Shown here: positions 32,820-46,300 of the stretch, one piece after another
Position numbering within the stretch: position 1 is the stretch's first letter
Layout of the letters: each line of letters starts with the position of its first letter
Assembly: GCA_002118135.1 (NCBI GenBank)
Contig: BDIU01000120.1
Location: forward strand, 17,474-81,473
Direction: 5' to 3'
Origin: Trebouxia sp. TZW2008
Lineage: Eukaryota; Chlorophyta; Trebouxiophyceae; Trebouxiales; Trebouxiaceae
DNA length: 64,000 nucleotides
Program-made: the position numbers and the translations under genes
Notes under the pieces: model-generated
What the model saw: only the letters and a program-made list of their open reading frames with translations
Told to the model about the DNA's origin: nothing
Databases searched by the model: none

Positions 32820-35800
32820 TCAGTCAGCCTTTTGGCAGAAGTTCAAGTCACTAGGCCACACAGGATAAGAGCGCTTGAAGAGACTTGCACACACTGCGTC
32901 TCGCTGTTGCACTACCCCGTCAAACATACACTTCATTGCTCCATGGGTTCCTATGGGTTCCTGCAGGGCAAATGTCAACGGTCATCAGGACAACCAGCTT
33001 GCAAGCATAAGTAAATCTGATCACATCAACACTACAAGCCATACAAAAAGAAGCCTCAGCCATCAAGCAGCATTACAGGGGCCTCTGTAAGCAAAATCAG
33101 CCCAGAAAGGCTACTTCAACACTCAAATTATGTGCCATAAGCTGCTTTGACATGGGGTTACAATTCATCCACTTTAGCTCTCATAAGTCATACCTTGATG
33201 CGGCCTCTTCTGCCATATTTTGTCCACAGCTCCAAGGGCTTGAACCAGCGCACATCGTCTGGGTTGTGAAACATCCACCGCACCACTGCTTTCTTCTTGT
33301 GGACCTTGACTGGGTAGCCAGACAGCACAATCTTCTTCAGCACAACCCTGTCTGGATCACAGCTGCGCAGAGTACCTGCACAGCCAAACATGCATTGCAT
33401 GGGCAAGTGGGTAGCCGCGGTCATGAACACCAGTTGCACTTGTCAGCTGAAAGCAAACACCAAACAACATTCTGTATCAAGTGCAGCAGTTGTAACGTAG
33501 CGTGCCATAAATTACACGTGGCGCCAACATCTCCAACACCAAGGCATGGTGTTAGAATGGCGCCAGCTAAATTCACCCTTGGACCTCATCATGGGAAAGT
33601 GATGGCAAGGTTGTGACAGAGTCCATTGTGAAAGGCTAAAAAGCGTTACTAAGAACTGTACCTGATAGGGCCAACTGGGGGGATTCATTGGGGTGCAGCT
33701 TGAAGGCCAGCAGGGGCAGGGGTGGGTACTGGATGGGTGCATAGATGGAGGCAACACACTGACGCTTGTCGTGCAGGAAGCGCTCTAGCTTATGCTTGTC
33801 TATGTGCGGATCATCAGTTGAGAAGACTGGGCAAGCAGTGAATGTCCTGCAAGAACAGACGCCTTTGCTACAAAAGTTGTTGGACTCTGTGCATGGACCA
33901 CAAAGAAGGCACAGCGGCAAGGCCATGCTGAATGGTCAGACATCAGCGACAGTGCATGTCGAGTCTGTACTGCAAATATTGCTGACAGCATGTTGCAGCC
34001 TGACAGAAAGACTGTGGCCAATGAAGCTGCTGACACTGGGACGCCTTACGTGCTGATAATAAAGCTCACCTGAGACCCGTGACAAACAGCAGCTCTGCCT
34101 TGTTGGGCAGTGCCTCAGTGAAGGCAGCATCCTTCTTGACGGTGAAATTGAGCACAGACAGCTTGGTTTCGTGTTGCAGGAGGCCATGCGCCACAACAGG
34201 CACTGCAACGCCCTGCAGCCATGCGTGCACACTCTTGCGTGAACCAAGTGAACAAGAGCTGCAACAATGCCTATGCCGTCCCTATTGTACATGGGTGGCA
34301 GGCACTGTGTGAAAGTCAACAGTGCAAGTTTGATCACAGGCTGGCATGGACAGACTGATCAGGCTGCAGATTGCACACCAGCAAAATACTGATGCAATGT
34401 TATTTGTCAACAATTCACCCAATGATAGGCCAAGCGTGCACGACCACAACACCAGAAGCGCGAGCTCACTCTGGTGACTTGCATCTTCTCCGACTGCCTG
34501 ACTGGTGTGGCTACAGGCATCACAGATTTTGAAACCACAACATCCAGGGAGTGCGGAGAAAATGCAAGTCACCAGAAGGAGCAGGCGTTTCTGGTATTGA
34601 GGACAGGCAAAGCCATGCAGTGTGAGGAACTGAAGTGAACCCAGAGTAAAGCAACCTCTAAGCTGACAGGCGGGGAGGTCTTGGAGGTTTTGACTTCAAA
34701 AGCAGAGACTTACCTGCGATGAGGCTTGGACTCTTTGCAACAGGTTGGCAGCCACAGATGCAGGTACATCCGCCAGGTGGACAGCTACATAGGTGCCGGG
34801 TGAGACCCCAGCGGGGTCCTGCACACCTCCCACCCCCTCAGCACTAGCTTTGGCCCTGTCACACCGTCAACCCTCAGCATTGAGTCAGAGAACATGACAC
34901 AGATGTTGCATATGCTCAAGACATTAGCAGCAATGGCTGTACATTCTAGATCAGGAGAGCTGTGCCAGATGGGCAACTACTGCCAGCAGATGTGACAGAG
35001 GTGGTCAGCCTGCTCTTTGTTAGTGCAGAACCTGCAATAGACAGCGTGCTGCCTTGCTAACTACAATGCATTGGGCAAATCCATCAGCAGCAGTGTCAAC
35101 ATGCCAATCCAAGAAATGAGCTAAGCCCTGCGCCCGGTCACTACGATGTGTGTATTGCCACTTCTGTAGCAGATGCACATGCTTTGCAAATACTGATGAT
35201 GACAACACCTATGACTTTGACCTATGACAGCGCGCAGTCAACATGGTGCACACTCATGCGCTGTGTACGTACTATTAATTTGACATCAAAAGCATCTTTG
35301 AGTGGGGATGCAGATTGACAATGCAATCATTCTCACCTTTTGTGGGTCCGCTTGAAGTTCTCAAAGGCGAAAGTGTTGGCATATTCCGCTGGCAAGCCCT
35401 CCCTGGCGTCCCAGGGGCTGCTGCGCCAGCTCTTCAAGCCCCTGTACCTTGCAAATCTGTCTCGCGCAGGCATGTCTGTAGGTGTGTCAATCTGCAGCCC
35501 CCCCCACACACCTTTCAGCCACCATTCGCTGACACTGTTTGAACATATAAGGGTCATACAGGCAGAGATTGCAAGAGCAGCAGCGGTCAACAAGCAGCAG
35601 CGTACCTCACTAGACATTTCAGCAATTGTGCTGCCTTAATGACAAACGTACAATGCATGGCTGACATGCGTTTCAACAACTTGTGCCTGCGTGTACTTTC
35701 AAATACCCCAGCTACGCAGCAAATGATAGAAGTGCAAAGCTGACCTCGTCAGGAAATTCAATGTCATCTTGCTCCGCCCGTCGTCGCCGCTTGAACTCAG

Positions 35801-38800
35801 CAAACGACTGCTCCCCTGTGGCTTCAGAATCCTGCAAATTTTGCCAGTTTATCAAATGTCCCTGTGCACCACTTGCCTGCCAAAAGGCTTCCCAAGCAAA
35901 CCAACAGCTAAACATCTTCACACATAATCACGCCTGGTCATGACACTCAAGCTAGCTGAAGCTGTCTCAAAACTAAAGCTATTGAGTTGATCCCAATAAC
36001 CCTGACAGATGTGTGATTTCAGCATGAGAGAGGAAGAGAGAGTAGCTCCACCTACATGCTTTAGCCAGCCAACAAGACATGGCATGTGTAACACAGTGGC
36101 GATGATAATGTCATACATCTTGCGGCAGCTGGTGTGTTCATGTAGTACCTGCATGTCATCTGTCTGATCATCTTCTTCATCAAGATCAGCCATTGAGACT
36201 GCCCCTTCCAGTCCAAACTCTCCCAAGCTTGGTTCAGCGCCCTGGCCCTGCCTGTCTGTCTGTGCAGCATCTGAGTCACTGCCATCATCAGCAAGGTCTT
36301 GCAAGTCTTCTTCTGTGATCCAGGCAGCTTGGTAGTCACTCATGCCAGCAGGCAGCTGCCGTTTGCGCTTGCTGCTGCCCTCGCTGCTGGGCCGCGCTTC
36401 AGCCTCCATTAGCTCCTAAACAAACACACAGCTTCATGCTGAGGGCAGTGACACAATACGAGCTTTATACAGTCACTTTTTACCAGCTTTGTCTTGCAGC
36501 AAGCTAACGGATGTGGCCTGTTTTACTATTGGATGCAACACCAGAATAGGCTGCAGAGCATGCAGTCAAGTGCCTCATCAGCTGCTTTGGCAGTGGCAAA
36601 CACATCCTTGACCTGATCAGCTTGACTACAGGGAAAACAGAACCCTGACCTTGACTGCATTGCCACAGTGAGTAAACTGCTCAACAGTAGGATCTGCTCA
36701 CAATTGAAATGCATTGTATTTGAGGACTTGCATGAGCATTCTGGCTGGTCATGTGTACCTCAGTTGTAGGCCACGTCTGTTCCCCAGCAAGGGGGTCAGG
36801 GCTGTTGAGACGCACCAGCCCCTGCCTAGCTGATGGATTAGCCACAGCTAGCACCTTGGCGCCACTGCCAGCCATGTCCATTGAGCTCACCCCACTGGCT
36901 GTGGGCTTACGACCACTGCTAGCAGGGGCCTCTGCCACCTCTATGCGGTCAATACTGAAGTCGCCACAGCCCTGAATGTGCACTGGCTGGTTCACAGACA
37001 GCCCAAGGTACCGTACATATCCCCTGCAGCAGGACGAAAGGGATGTACAAGAGAAGCTCACAAAAAGCTGAACTCGAAACTGGGAGCTTGAGTGGAGACC
37101 TGCAGCTTGTCTCCAGTGTCTCACTATCACACATCAAAGGCCAATGCATTTTGGCAACAACAACTCTTTGCAGGCAGAGGTCGTGAAGCTGACACTGCCT
37201 TGACATAGAAAAAAAACAGCCTAGATGGTCAAGCAATGATGTGGCAAGACAACGGTCTCTCTGGAAACGCACACCATGAACACAGCATCCTTGACAACAA
37301 GCAGCATCATTTCAGCAGCACTTGACAGCTTGCATCTCACTTGAGGACTACTGTGCCTTGCGTTGCAGGGTCAGAGGTATCAAAGAGAGGCTGGGCTGAG
37401 TCCAAGTGCAGGGCGGGGCGCTGCTGACGCCACCAGGGAAGGGTGGGGTGCATCTCTCCCAAGTGCCTCAGCACCTGCTGACAGTCTGCTGCTGTGTCTG
37501 CTGACATCACCTTGTGGTCACCAGCAATCTGCAGCAATAGCAGTGTGCATTTGCGATTGCTGTCGACATCAACTCATAATCCCCAGCAGTCTCAAGAGGC
37601 GCTGCTGATGCAACAGGGGTAGGGTAGGGTGCATCTCACCCAAGTATCTAAGCACCTTCTGACAGTCTGCTGCAGCAACAGGAACAGTCAGCTGCAGTGT
37701 CTGCTGTATGTGTTCTGCAGTCTGCAGCGGCGCCGCCTTGTAGAATTGCCTTTGTTCACGCAACCCTTACCGCAGACACCGCCATGCAGGGGAACCTTGG
37801 AGATCTGCTGAAATTGGGTAAAATGGTGCAGGGAGGGATTCAGCTGCTTGGCGTCCATCAAGAAAGCAAGCATGCTTTCAAGCAAACAGGCTGATAACAG
37901 CGTCGTCTGCAAGTGGCCTGTGCTGAACAAGGACACACAGCTAGGACAGACTGCACATTGTGATTACATCAAACAAAATGGTAAGGACAAGAGCCATTTT
38001 GAGGGCCTGCCTCAGCACATGAACGTTGACTCGGAGTTGCAGCATCAGTGTACACGCATACATTCTGAGTATGCCTTGCCACCATGTTGAGCTCAAAAGA
38101 GTTCCCAAAACACAGAGCCTCCCTTGCATAGGAAGGGGAGGGGTACAAGTGTCAGACCTGATTGGCAACAGCTGCTTGAGCTCTCTTCTTGGCTGCTGCC
38201 CTGTCCTTGAGGCCTGCACCAGGCTCCCCCTGCACCAGCAGCTGTAGGCTGGGCAGGCCCATCAGCCGCACCACCGCCAGGCTACTCAGCCCTGCTGCAT
38301 CCACCTGAGCTGCTGTAGCACTGCCAGGCATCACCAGCAGCACCACCTGCCATGCTTACACAGTGAGTGCATGATCACGGGAGCAGAATGATTCAAGAAG
38401 TGACTTCTGTTGCTGGTCTCTACTGCTTGCTCAGTGTTGCCAAGCACCACTAGCAGCCTCAATATGGTCAAATGGTGCTGACACTAGGATGCACACAATG
38501 TCTGCTGTGACTGTGCTTATCCAGCTATGGCAGGAGCGGAAGCGGCTTGGCAAGCAGACAAAGCAGTGTGGTGGGCCAGGGAAGGTCCATAAAGCAATGC
38601 TAAAGTAGGAAGTTATGGAGCAACAGCTTCAGGTAGAGATCTGCATTGAGCGCGCTTTCCACAACTTCCCCTGCTTGTATGCAGGGTCAATTCCGGAAAG
38701 CATGCTCTGTGCAAGCTACTCTTGCTGCAGCTTTGTAGAGGGTAATAGGGAGTATTGTTCCCACAAAAGCTCTAGAGGCAGGAAGAAATTAGCAAGTGCC

Positions 38801-39993
38801 GACAATCATAGTAAGCAGACAGAGGGCTGACCTCTGCTGATCTGGCCAGCCCCACTGCAACCAGGGGATTGTGCAAGTCTGCAGGTGGTGGCACCAATTG
38901 CATGACGCTGCGCTGGCCTGGCAACTTCACCAATGTAGGAACCATGGCAGGAGCAGCTGCAAACAATACGCTGTCAATGTCATCATTCAGTTTGTGCCAA
39001 AGGCAGCAAGATCCTGGTGACATCTTATTTACACAAGCTTCACAAGTGAGAACAGCAGGGGACATGTCTCTTACACAAGCTTCACAAGTTGAAACAGCAT
39101 AAAATGCAGATTATGCAATATGTGTACTGTGGATGGCCTGAGCTCCTATTGCACAAAGTTGAAGGTCACCATTAGACATTTTACAACTGATTCACAAGCA
39201 CCAAGGTTTGGCACGTATGCTGATGGTCAGCTTCCAGTATAAACAACGACATCACAGCCCACGTGGCACAGGTAACAAGACACGCTTCTGCCAGATGATC
39301 TTGCCCATGGACTGACCTTCAGATTCAACCTCCATGCCAGATGCAGCATCACTCACAACGGTGCCAGCCTTGACTAGCTCACTCCACAGTCGAGGCACAT
39401 CAACTTCCTGCAAAGAGACGAACTTAGCTGAGCAAGAGATCATTTGTGTTGACGTCTGCTGCTTTACAAATATGAAACAAGATGCATCGCTGGTGCGCAA
39501 GCCATGCGCCGTTTACGAATGCTTGAGTGCAATGCTTGATCACAATTGGTCTGAGCATTTGAGATGGCGCAGCACCTGTGACAGTGGGAGCAGGCTGACA
39601 ACTCTGGGTGGTTGTGGGTTGCGCTTTTCAGCCAATGCTTGTTCACGCTGCTGCTCTCTGCAAACATCACTCGTTAACGCAGACCTGAGCAATACACAAA
39701 GGATCCCACAATTTCGTCGGGTGTTTCAAGACATACCTGTGATGCTGTGTGATTTGTTGTCTCTGCTGCTTCTTGCTTACAGCAAAGCCCTGTTGGGACT
39801 TGGCAGAGAGACGGTGGCCATGACCAGCCTCTGCAGACCAGAAATTGGTTGCCATTTCGTATGCCTAGCTCCTTTTGAAGATGCTGCATGATCCAACAAA
39901 GCTTGGTCTGACAGACATACAAAACAGCTTGCCTTTGTTTGCCTTGTGTTTCTGTCTAGCGCTCAGGCCCGCTTTCTTGCCAGGTTTATGAGG
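32820..39993 (-). CDS. TSR1: TSR1, 40S ribosome biogenesis factor (first exon unresolved)
   Basis: TSR1 is a nucleolar/cytoplasmic GTPase-like factor (without GTPase activity in studied species) that holds pre-40S subunits in an immature state. Sixteen in-phase exons give about 816 residues: 39993-39933, 39830-39737, 39657-39576, 39407-39263, 38956-38832, 38346-38158, 37528-37341, 37023-36759, 36415-36149, 35831-35745, 35491-35337, 34855-34714, 34212-34070, 33846-33662, 33375-33194, 32960-32820. Family landmarks in order: ARQKHKANK and a basic N-terminus, [48 protein letters not shown], an acidic stretch, [79 protein letters not shown]. The start ATG lies upstream of 39993 and was not placed. 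The intron after the first listed exon begins with GC. It is divergent from NPSN. Confidence 0.93.
37575..37690 (-). repeat. Decayed copy of TSR1 exon 7 in the preceding intron
   Basis: Matches exon 7 (37528-37341) over ggcgctgctga, gggtagggtgcatctc, ccaagt and ttctgacagtctgctgc (plus-strand text), with substitutions and gaps. It lies on the 5' side of the genuine exon. Confidence 0.78.
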
Positions 39994-40586
39994 CTGCAGA
40001 TGAATTGCAAGGTCGGCTTGAGTTGCACCGCTTATTTTTGAATTGCGTATCGCAGGTTACAGAGGCCGGATCGTCAACGCACCTTGTTCTTTTGACCGTG
40101 GATGGAAGGTCCTGCCATCTGTCTTCGTTATCAAGACAGCTGACGATCTCACAGCATGGTGCAAACGCAATTTGCCAGCGCTTGTATGCTTTCTTGTCGC
40201 AATCGCTACCTGCAGTGATCGGCGTTTACCAGTACGACCTGACGAGCAGCCAAGAGGGCGGTTGCTGTCGGACTGCCTCAAGCGGTAGGGCGCAATGCCG
40301 TTTCGCCCTTCTCGCTTTGCAGAGATTTCTGCTTTGCGGTGATGTGCAACGCATTAGACTTTAGCTCAAGCGATGGTATAGCTGTATGCAAAACAATTGT
40401 CGAGAAGTGCTGTGCAGCACACTCCCGATTGCGCGAGCGGCTGTCTTGCAAAGTGCAAAAGTGCGCTGCCACATCAGCTTGGCTCTGCTTCGGGCTCGCG
40501 CCCTGTCCAGCCTCTGGCTCTGAAAGACTACCGAGCAGCCAGACAAAACAGCCTGTATTCCAACTGCTGCACAAGCTTCCTCTAGA
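39994..40586. other. Divergent upstream region of TSR1 and NPSN
   Basis: About 590 bp. It must contain the unplaced first exon of TSR1 and the promoters of both genes. No further motif identified. Confidence 0.4.
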
Positions 40587-42217
40587 ATGGTGGCCACGCC
40601 GCTGGCCCCTAACGCGTCAGGAGGAGCTACTGTATATGAGCAGGAGGCTAAGCTAGACAAGCTGTTCAATGAGCTACAAGCTGGCTTCAAGAAGATGGAG
40701 GGCATATCAGATCCCAACAAGCAATCGAATGTGCTTAAGGACTTGACCAGCAAGATGCAGGAAGCCAAGAGGTGAATATGCCACTCTTTCTGATGCTTAA
40801 GCTGTGCATAGCCAGCCAGACCTGCTAGAGATGGCATCGTGCTGGTCAAGCGGCACTTCCCACATTGTCTCACTTGCTGTCTGTTGCGCAGTCTGATCAA
40901 AGAGTTTGAGCAAGAGGCAAGAACAGACAACATGCCTGCTGCTGAGCTGACTTCGCGTAAGAAGACCATGGTGCAGCAGCTCAACGAGTACATTGCCAAG
41001 AAGAAAGAGCTAGGCAATGACATTGCGGGGCGTAAGGAGCTGATTGGAGCTGCCAAGCGCGGCGATGGCCCCAAAGACTACAACAGTGCGTATTTTCACC
41101 CTCCTGAACACCAATAGGCCGCAAGTCATCCTGCAAGCTCTCATGTCATGTGTCAGCTTGATTCATGTGAAAGTGCGCATGCTTCATCCTCTGCAATGAC
41201 GGTTCATAGGGTCAGCATGCTGTGCAAAACGCGATGCTGCAGCATGTTTAGAGCAACATGGTCTGATCCTGCAGCCATGGACACCACACAGCTGATCACT
41301 GAGGGTCGCAAGAAGATCAAAGAGAGTGATGAGTCACTCATACGGTCTGAGAAGCTGGTGGCAGAGACAATTGACATTGGCACCAAAACAGCAGAGAAGC
41401 TTGATGATCAGACTAAGCAACTAGAACGCGTAGTGGATGACCTGGATCAGATACACTTCTCAATGAAGAAAGCCAGCAGGATCATCAGGGACATCACACG
41501 CGCAATTGCTACAGACAAGTAAGCCGCTCAAGCTATTGCTGCCTGTCTGAGCAATTCAGTGGCAATGTAGCGTCCTCACGAGCACTTTGAATGCGCCAAC
41601 TTGAGCGCAACAAGCACTTGATTTTGGCTAGGCCAGCACGTTCTTATTGGAATCATTGCAGCTAGAGCTAAGCAGTGGCATTGCAGCAGATCAGCATGTC
41701 AGGCCTGATGCTGACATGCTGATCTCAGTGCATTTTAAAGTAGGGTCCTTATATCTTTAGATGGCTGCATGTTTGGTGTGCAGGGCAATCATGGGGTTCA
41801 TCATGCTGCTAGTCATTGGAGTTGTGGTCATCATCATCCTGAAGATTGCGCATATACCCAAGCACGCCTCAAATGTAAGTGTGTTCTCCCTCTTTCTTGC
41901 TGGCATTGTACAGCCGTCAAGCTTTGCTGCATACCTGTCTTTGCATTCCCTGCTTTGGAAAAGGCAACAACGGTGAGATATCCACCATTGCCTGCTGTTT
42001 TTGCAATGTCTGAACAGGCAACGGCAGGCTGGAATATTCTGCTTTCATACGTTTTATTTGCTTGTGGATTGCGTGTCAGGTTGCTAATTTGACACAGTTA
42101 ATTTGTGCCATGCAGCCCTCACCGCCACCGCCCCCTCCACCACCCACCAGCACAGGAAGGCGGATTCTCGGCTATAGTGCGCCCACCATAGCCCAACCCC
42201 ATTACACAATCACGTAG
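40587..42217 (+). CDS. NPSN: NPSN-type Qb SNARE (novel plant SNARE)
   Basis: Qb SNAREs supply one helix of the four-helix bundle that drives membrane fusion. The NPSN class is found in plants, algae and some protists and acts at the plasma membrane and cell plate in plants. Five in-phase exons (40587-40771, 40892-41085, 41275-41518, 41784-41874, 42116-42217) give 271 residues. The N-terminal helical domain includes FNELQAGFKKMEGISDPNKQ and SLIKEFEQEA. The SNARE motif lies at about 140-205 and ends DDLDQIHFSMKKASRIIRDI, followed by AIATDKAIMGFIMLLVIGVV and a single membrane anchor (about 209-230). The last exon adds a short proline-rich tail (a run of eight Pro), longer than I would expect for a tail-anchored SNARE. 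Confidence 0.93.
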
Positions 42218-43383
42218 CCTTAGCACAAGCGTCCAGGGTTTCTCTAGTGATCATGCTTACTGTGTCATCGAGCTCCGAATCCAGCCTGTGGTAGGTCTGT
42301 TTAGCTATTTTACTTTAGGTGTGAGCGCTGCATCCCGCCCTGCTCGATGCATGGAGCACACAAATGGTTTGCCTGAAAGGTCGCAGCTGCAGCAGCGCTG
42401 TTTCAGTGAACCCGCGCCAGACGGAGTAGTGCACTTCCAGATCGTGAACTTTCGTCGACAGCTATTTGTGTGGTTGTCGGCTGGTTCTGGACAGCTAGGA
42501 CATCTATGCATGGCTTCGCAAACAAGAATGGTACGTGTGCTTTTTCATTCAGTGTTGCCGTGAAGCGGTATACGTCGCGCTGAAGCTGTATACGTGACAT
42601 TCACAGGACAGCGTCCCTGCCGTGACAAATCTGAACCATAGCAGCAGCAGCGATCCTGCAGCTTCCTTAGCACAGAAACTGGGTGAAAATTGCTTTGTGT
42701 TTCTGTTGAACCATTCATGGACGTTTCACTGACTCATTGAGCCTTACAGCTCTACGAGTAAACAAGCCAGTGGTCTGCTCCTGCCAGATACCTCAATCTG
42801 CGGCCATGCTTCAGGTTTGAGAGTCACAGCATCCACACAGATGTTACATATGGCCCTTGTCGCAAAGTCTTGGCTGTGTAGGCTTTTGCTGAAAGACGAT
42901 TGTTCCAAGAGCTGGACAACATGACTCTGTGAGAACAGTTGAAAAGGCTACAGCCTTTGCCATGATGAGGCTGCTGAACCCACACTTCAAAAACTTGACC
43001 TTGCCAATATGGGCAGCAGAGCCGTGTCCAATCTTCAATATTCATGAGATGGCATGAGTAGCAGTCACAGCAGCTGCTGCGCTGTGATGCATGAAACTGC
43101 AGCAGCAGAGGCGCAGATGCTCATGCCATTTGTAAGTATTGTTTGAATGAGTTTACAAATGACTCGTCAGTCTCTTCTCATGTCAAGTTCATCCGAAGCT
43201 TGACAAGAAGATTGAAGAAAGATGGCATGCCAACAAAAATGTCTCATCATCTGTAACAACAGTATATTCATCACAAGACCTGCATATATATACTTAAATG
43301 CGCAGATACTGCATGTGGCTGGAGATGAGTGAGACTCAGTAGCTGAGTCTACAAAATGCTTGGCTCAAAGATGTCACATTATG
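42218..43383. other. Intergenic region between convergent genes
   Basis: About 1.2 kb between the 3' ends of NPSN and USO1. An open frame at 42288-42563 has no motif. No gene supported. Confidence 0.4.
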
Positions 43384-46300
43384 TCATGTCATGTCAAGGG
43401 TATCCAGAAGAGGCTGCACGTCAATGCCAAGCTCCTCAAGCTTGGCTTGTAGTCTGCAGAACACCAACCGAATCGTCAACATCAATCAGTTTGCTATGAA
43501 GTGGACAATGCAGTCCATAGAAACAGCTTGCAAACAGCAGATACCAGACACAAGTGGGCGACTTGCTCGACCGCATAAGGATAGCTGCTGCTTGCCTATC
43601 CTGCAGTCTGCATAAGCAAATGATGTGCCAGCTGCAACTGCAAAAATTGAAATTGGCTTACATCTGCGTCTTCTGCTCCTCTAGACCAAGGCATGTCAGC
43701 AAGTCTGTCATGGTGGCTTCTTCAGCATCATCATCATCAACATCTTCGCCATTTTGCGCTGAAGAGCTGTCCTGTTGAGGGACTTCAGCTGCAACACCTG
43801 AAAACACAAACCAGATGCTAGAATGCTGTGCATGTGCTAATCTGATTCGCACACCCACTAGTTCTGCATGTCTAGCCAAGCAGAAAAGCATGTTGCTGCA
43901 GAACGCAACCCTGTGAGGCATGCTCAGCATTCAAGATGATACCCAGGCATCAAAGGTGTCACTGCAAAGTTGCAAGGCTGACCTGTGCCAGAGGCTGAGG
44001 GTGCATGATCAAGTTGGCTTTGCAGCTTCTTCACTTGGGCCTCTAACTGGAAGGAATGTACTTCTAGGTTGTTGTAAGCCCCAGCCAGGTCTGACAGCTC
44101 TGCTTCAAACCGATGTGCAGCTGATGATGCCTCCTGTTCTGTTTGTTTGGCTGATGTCAGGGCAGATTGTAGCTCAGACTTCTCATCTGGAAGAACAAGA
44201 TGCGGCTTGAATGGACTTGTGCATCACTGAGCCAGTCCAGTTTGCTGTGTTGGCAAGGGTTGTCGAGACTGAAGCTCAGAGTGTGAAGTATGCAGCAAAG
44301 AGCCAGGTCCCCTCAAGATCTTGCGTTTGCCTCATGCAACGTGGGCATGGCACCTGTGAATGTCTATTGTAGTAAAGGTCGTCTTGCTATATACTTACCC
44401 TGCAGAGCTCGCAACTGATTTTGTAGCACGCTGACTTGTTCCTCAGCTCTGCTGCAGGCTTCTTGAGCGGCTGCGAGCTGTGTCGTTGAGGTTGGGTGCA
44501 TTGCAGTGGCTGATGACTGATTCTGGCTGTTGCCATTGCGCAGCTGCTGCACCTCCCTATGGGACAGAAACTTTTGATGATGCAATTGTTCAAACGCTGT
44601 GCATCACAAATCCTGGAAAGGTGATCTTGCCTGGTGGCAATTGCATTGTACGCAATTCAGCAGTGTCAATGTGGAGGCCTGCAGCGCCATGGTCAGTGTT
44701 CAAGCACGCAAGGCTGGAAAAGTTGCAAGGCAGCTGGAAAGACAATTTCAAACAGACGCTTGGCATGGATGATGTTCACGAGCAGTATCACCTCTGTAGC
44801 TGCTGTATGCGCAGCTCAGCTTGCTTCAGCTGGGCAATGCTTGCATGATGTCCAGGAGAAGCTGAAGTAGATGCTGACTGGCCTGCCTGCCTGCCAAGCA
44901 GGCGCTGCCGCACCTGCTGCTCAACTGTCAGGATCAGCTGCGTTGACTGCTGGTCAAACGGGTTCTCCACTGCAGGCTCTGGAGGACTATCCTGTATCTC
45001 ATTGTCAGCCTCCTCACCTGCAGCCAGCCTCGGCCTGAAGGTGTGCAATCGGTCTCCTTGAAGCACATTACCATTTGCAGGGAGTTTGGTCAGGTAGCAG
45101 AACATGCAGCTAGTGCATTCAATTCTTTACATGAGCTGTTCTGGCATTCCCCAAGAACATAGCAGCTTAGCTAAATTTGTGGATCACACCACAAGTCACT
45201 CTTGCACACCTGGTAGACGTTATTGATCATGTCTGGATGCCATGTATCAGGCACTGCCCCTGATTACTGTGCATCTATTGCTAGGATCATCAAAAGACAA
45301 CAAATGTCAGGAGTTCATAGCGTTGCTTGGTGATGGTAGGCTTGGTACCTTGTTCACCATCCTGCCTCTGCTCAACGGTAGGGGTCGTGGGGACCTGAAG
45401 ACCATTAACACCAGCAATGAAATCTGGTGTTTGCTTGACAGACTCAATGGATGACAGAAAGCTGGCCATGCCAATCTGACTGTTGATTCCCTCAAGATAT
45501 GAAGTAAATTGAGTCCCCTGCACAACAAGGAGTTTTGCATGTGAAGCACACAGAATTATTGCAGCAAATATCAAATTATGGCCAGGAGCATAAAGGCTCC
45601 TGGTCCACTTGCGCAATGCCAACAGGACCACAGCCAACAGTCAACCCAGCATTGAAGGGTCACAGCAGAAATGCCTGTGCATGCCGGCCTGTAGAAAGTC
45701 ACCTGGGTTTGTGAAGTGACGCAGGCCCCCAGGAGGATTGCAGCCAGCCCAGCCAACAGTGGATCAGCCTGTACCTCCCTGCAAGTGTCAGCAAACCTCA
45801 TCCTTTTGGAGCTTGTAGCAAACAGCTGCTAAATGCTGCCAGAGGCAATACCTTGCAAGCTCAGTGTGAGGTGATACCCTGATGGTCATGTACATGATCT
45901 ATGATAGTGGTTTGCAGGAGACACTGATGTCATTTTAGGTACTGCACATATTTCTGATGCACTGAGCTATGCATCTCAATCTTAAGCTTCAAGCAGTGGC
46001 AACATCCAATTATGAAATGAATGCACTGAGCTGCGTTGTAGTCTACAGGCTGGCTGCTCAATTGCTGATATGGCCGTTGTTTACACAGGCTGTTAAGGTG
46101 GTGCAGGTCCAGGCACTGCAGATAATGTTAAAGCGACATCACAAATGCAGCACTATGACATTACTGAAGCTTCAAGTGACAAGTTACACATCCTGTATGA
46201 CAGCATACAGGGCAGTGTTGCAGGATGTCTCAGCAATATGGTTCACCTGTTCAGGATAAGATCAGTGAGCAAGGGCAGACAGCTTGTGCTGGAGAAGCCC

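Noticed and set aside
33152..33616. 154-residue plus-strand frame
   Set aside because: Antisense to TSR1 exon 15 and its flanking introns, without any recognisable motif.
40361..41074. 237-residue open frame on the minus strand
   Set aside because: It is antisense to the first two NPSN exons, which have clear family motifs and in-phase splice sites. No motif in the antisense protein.
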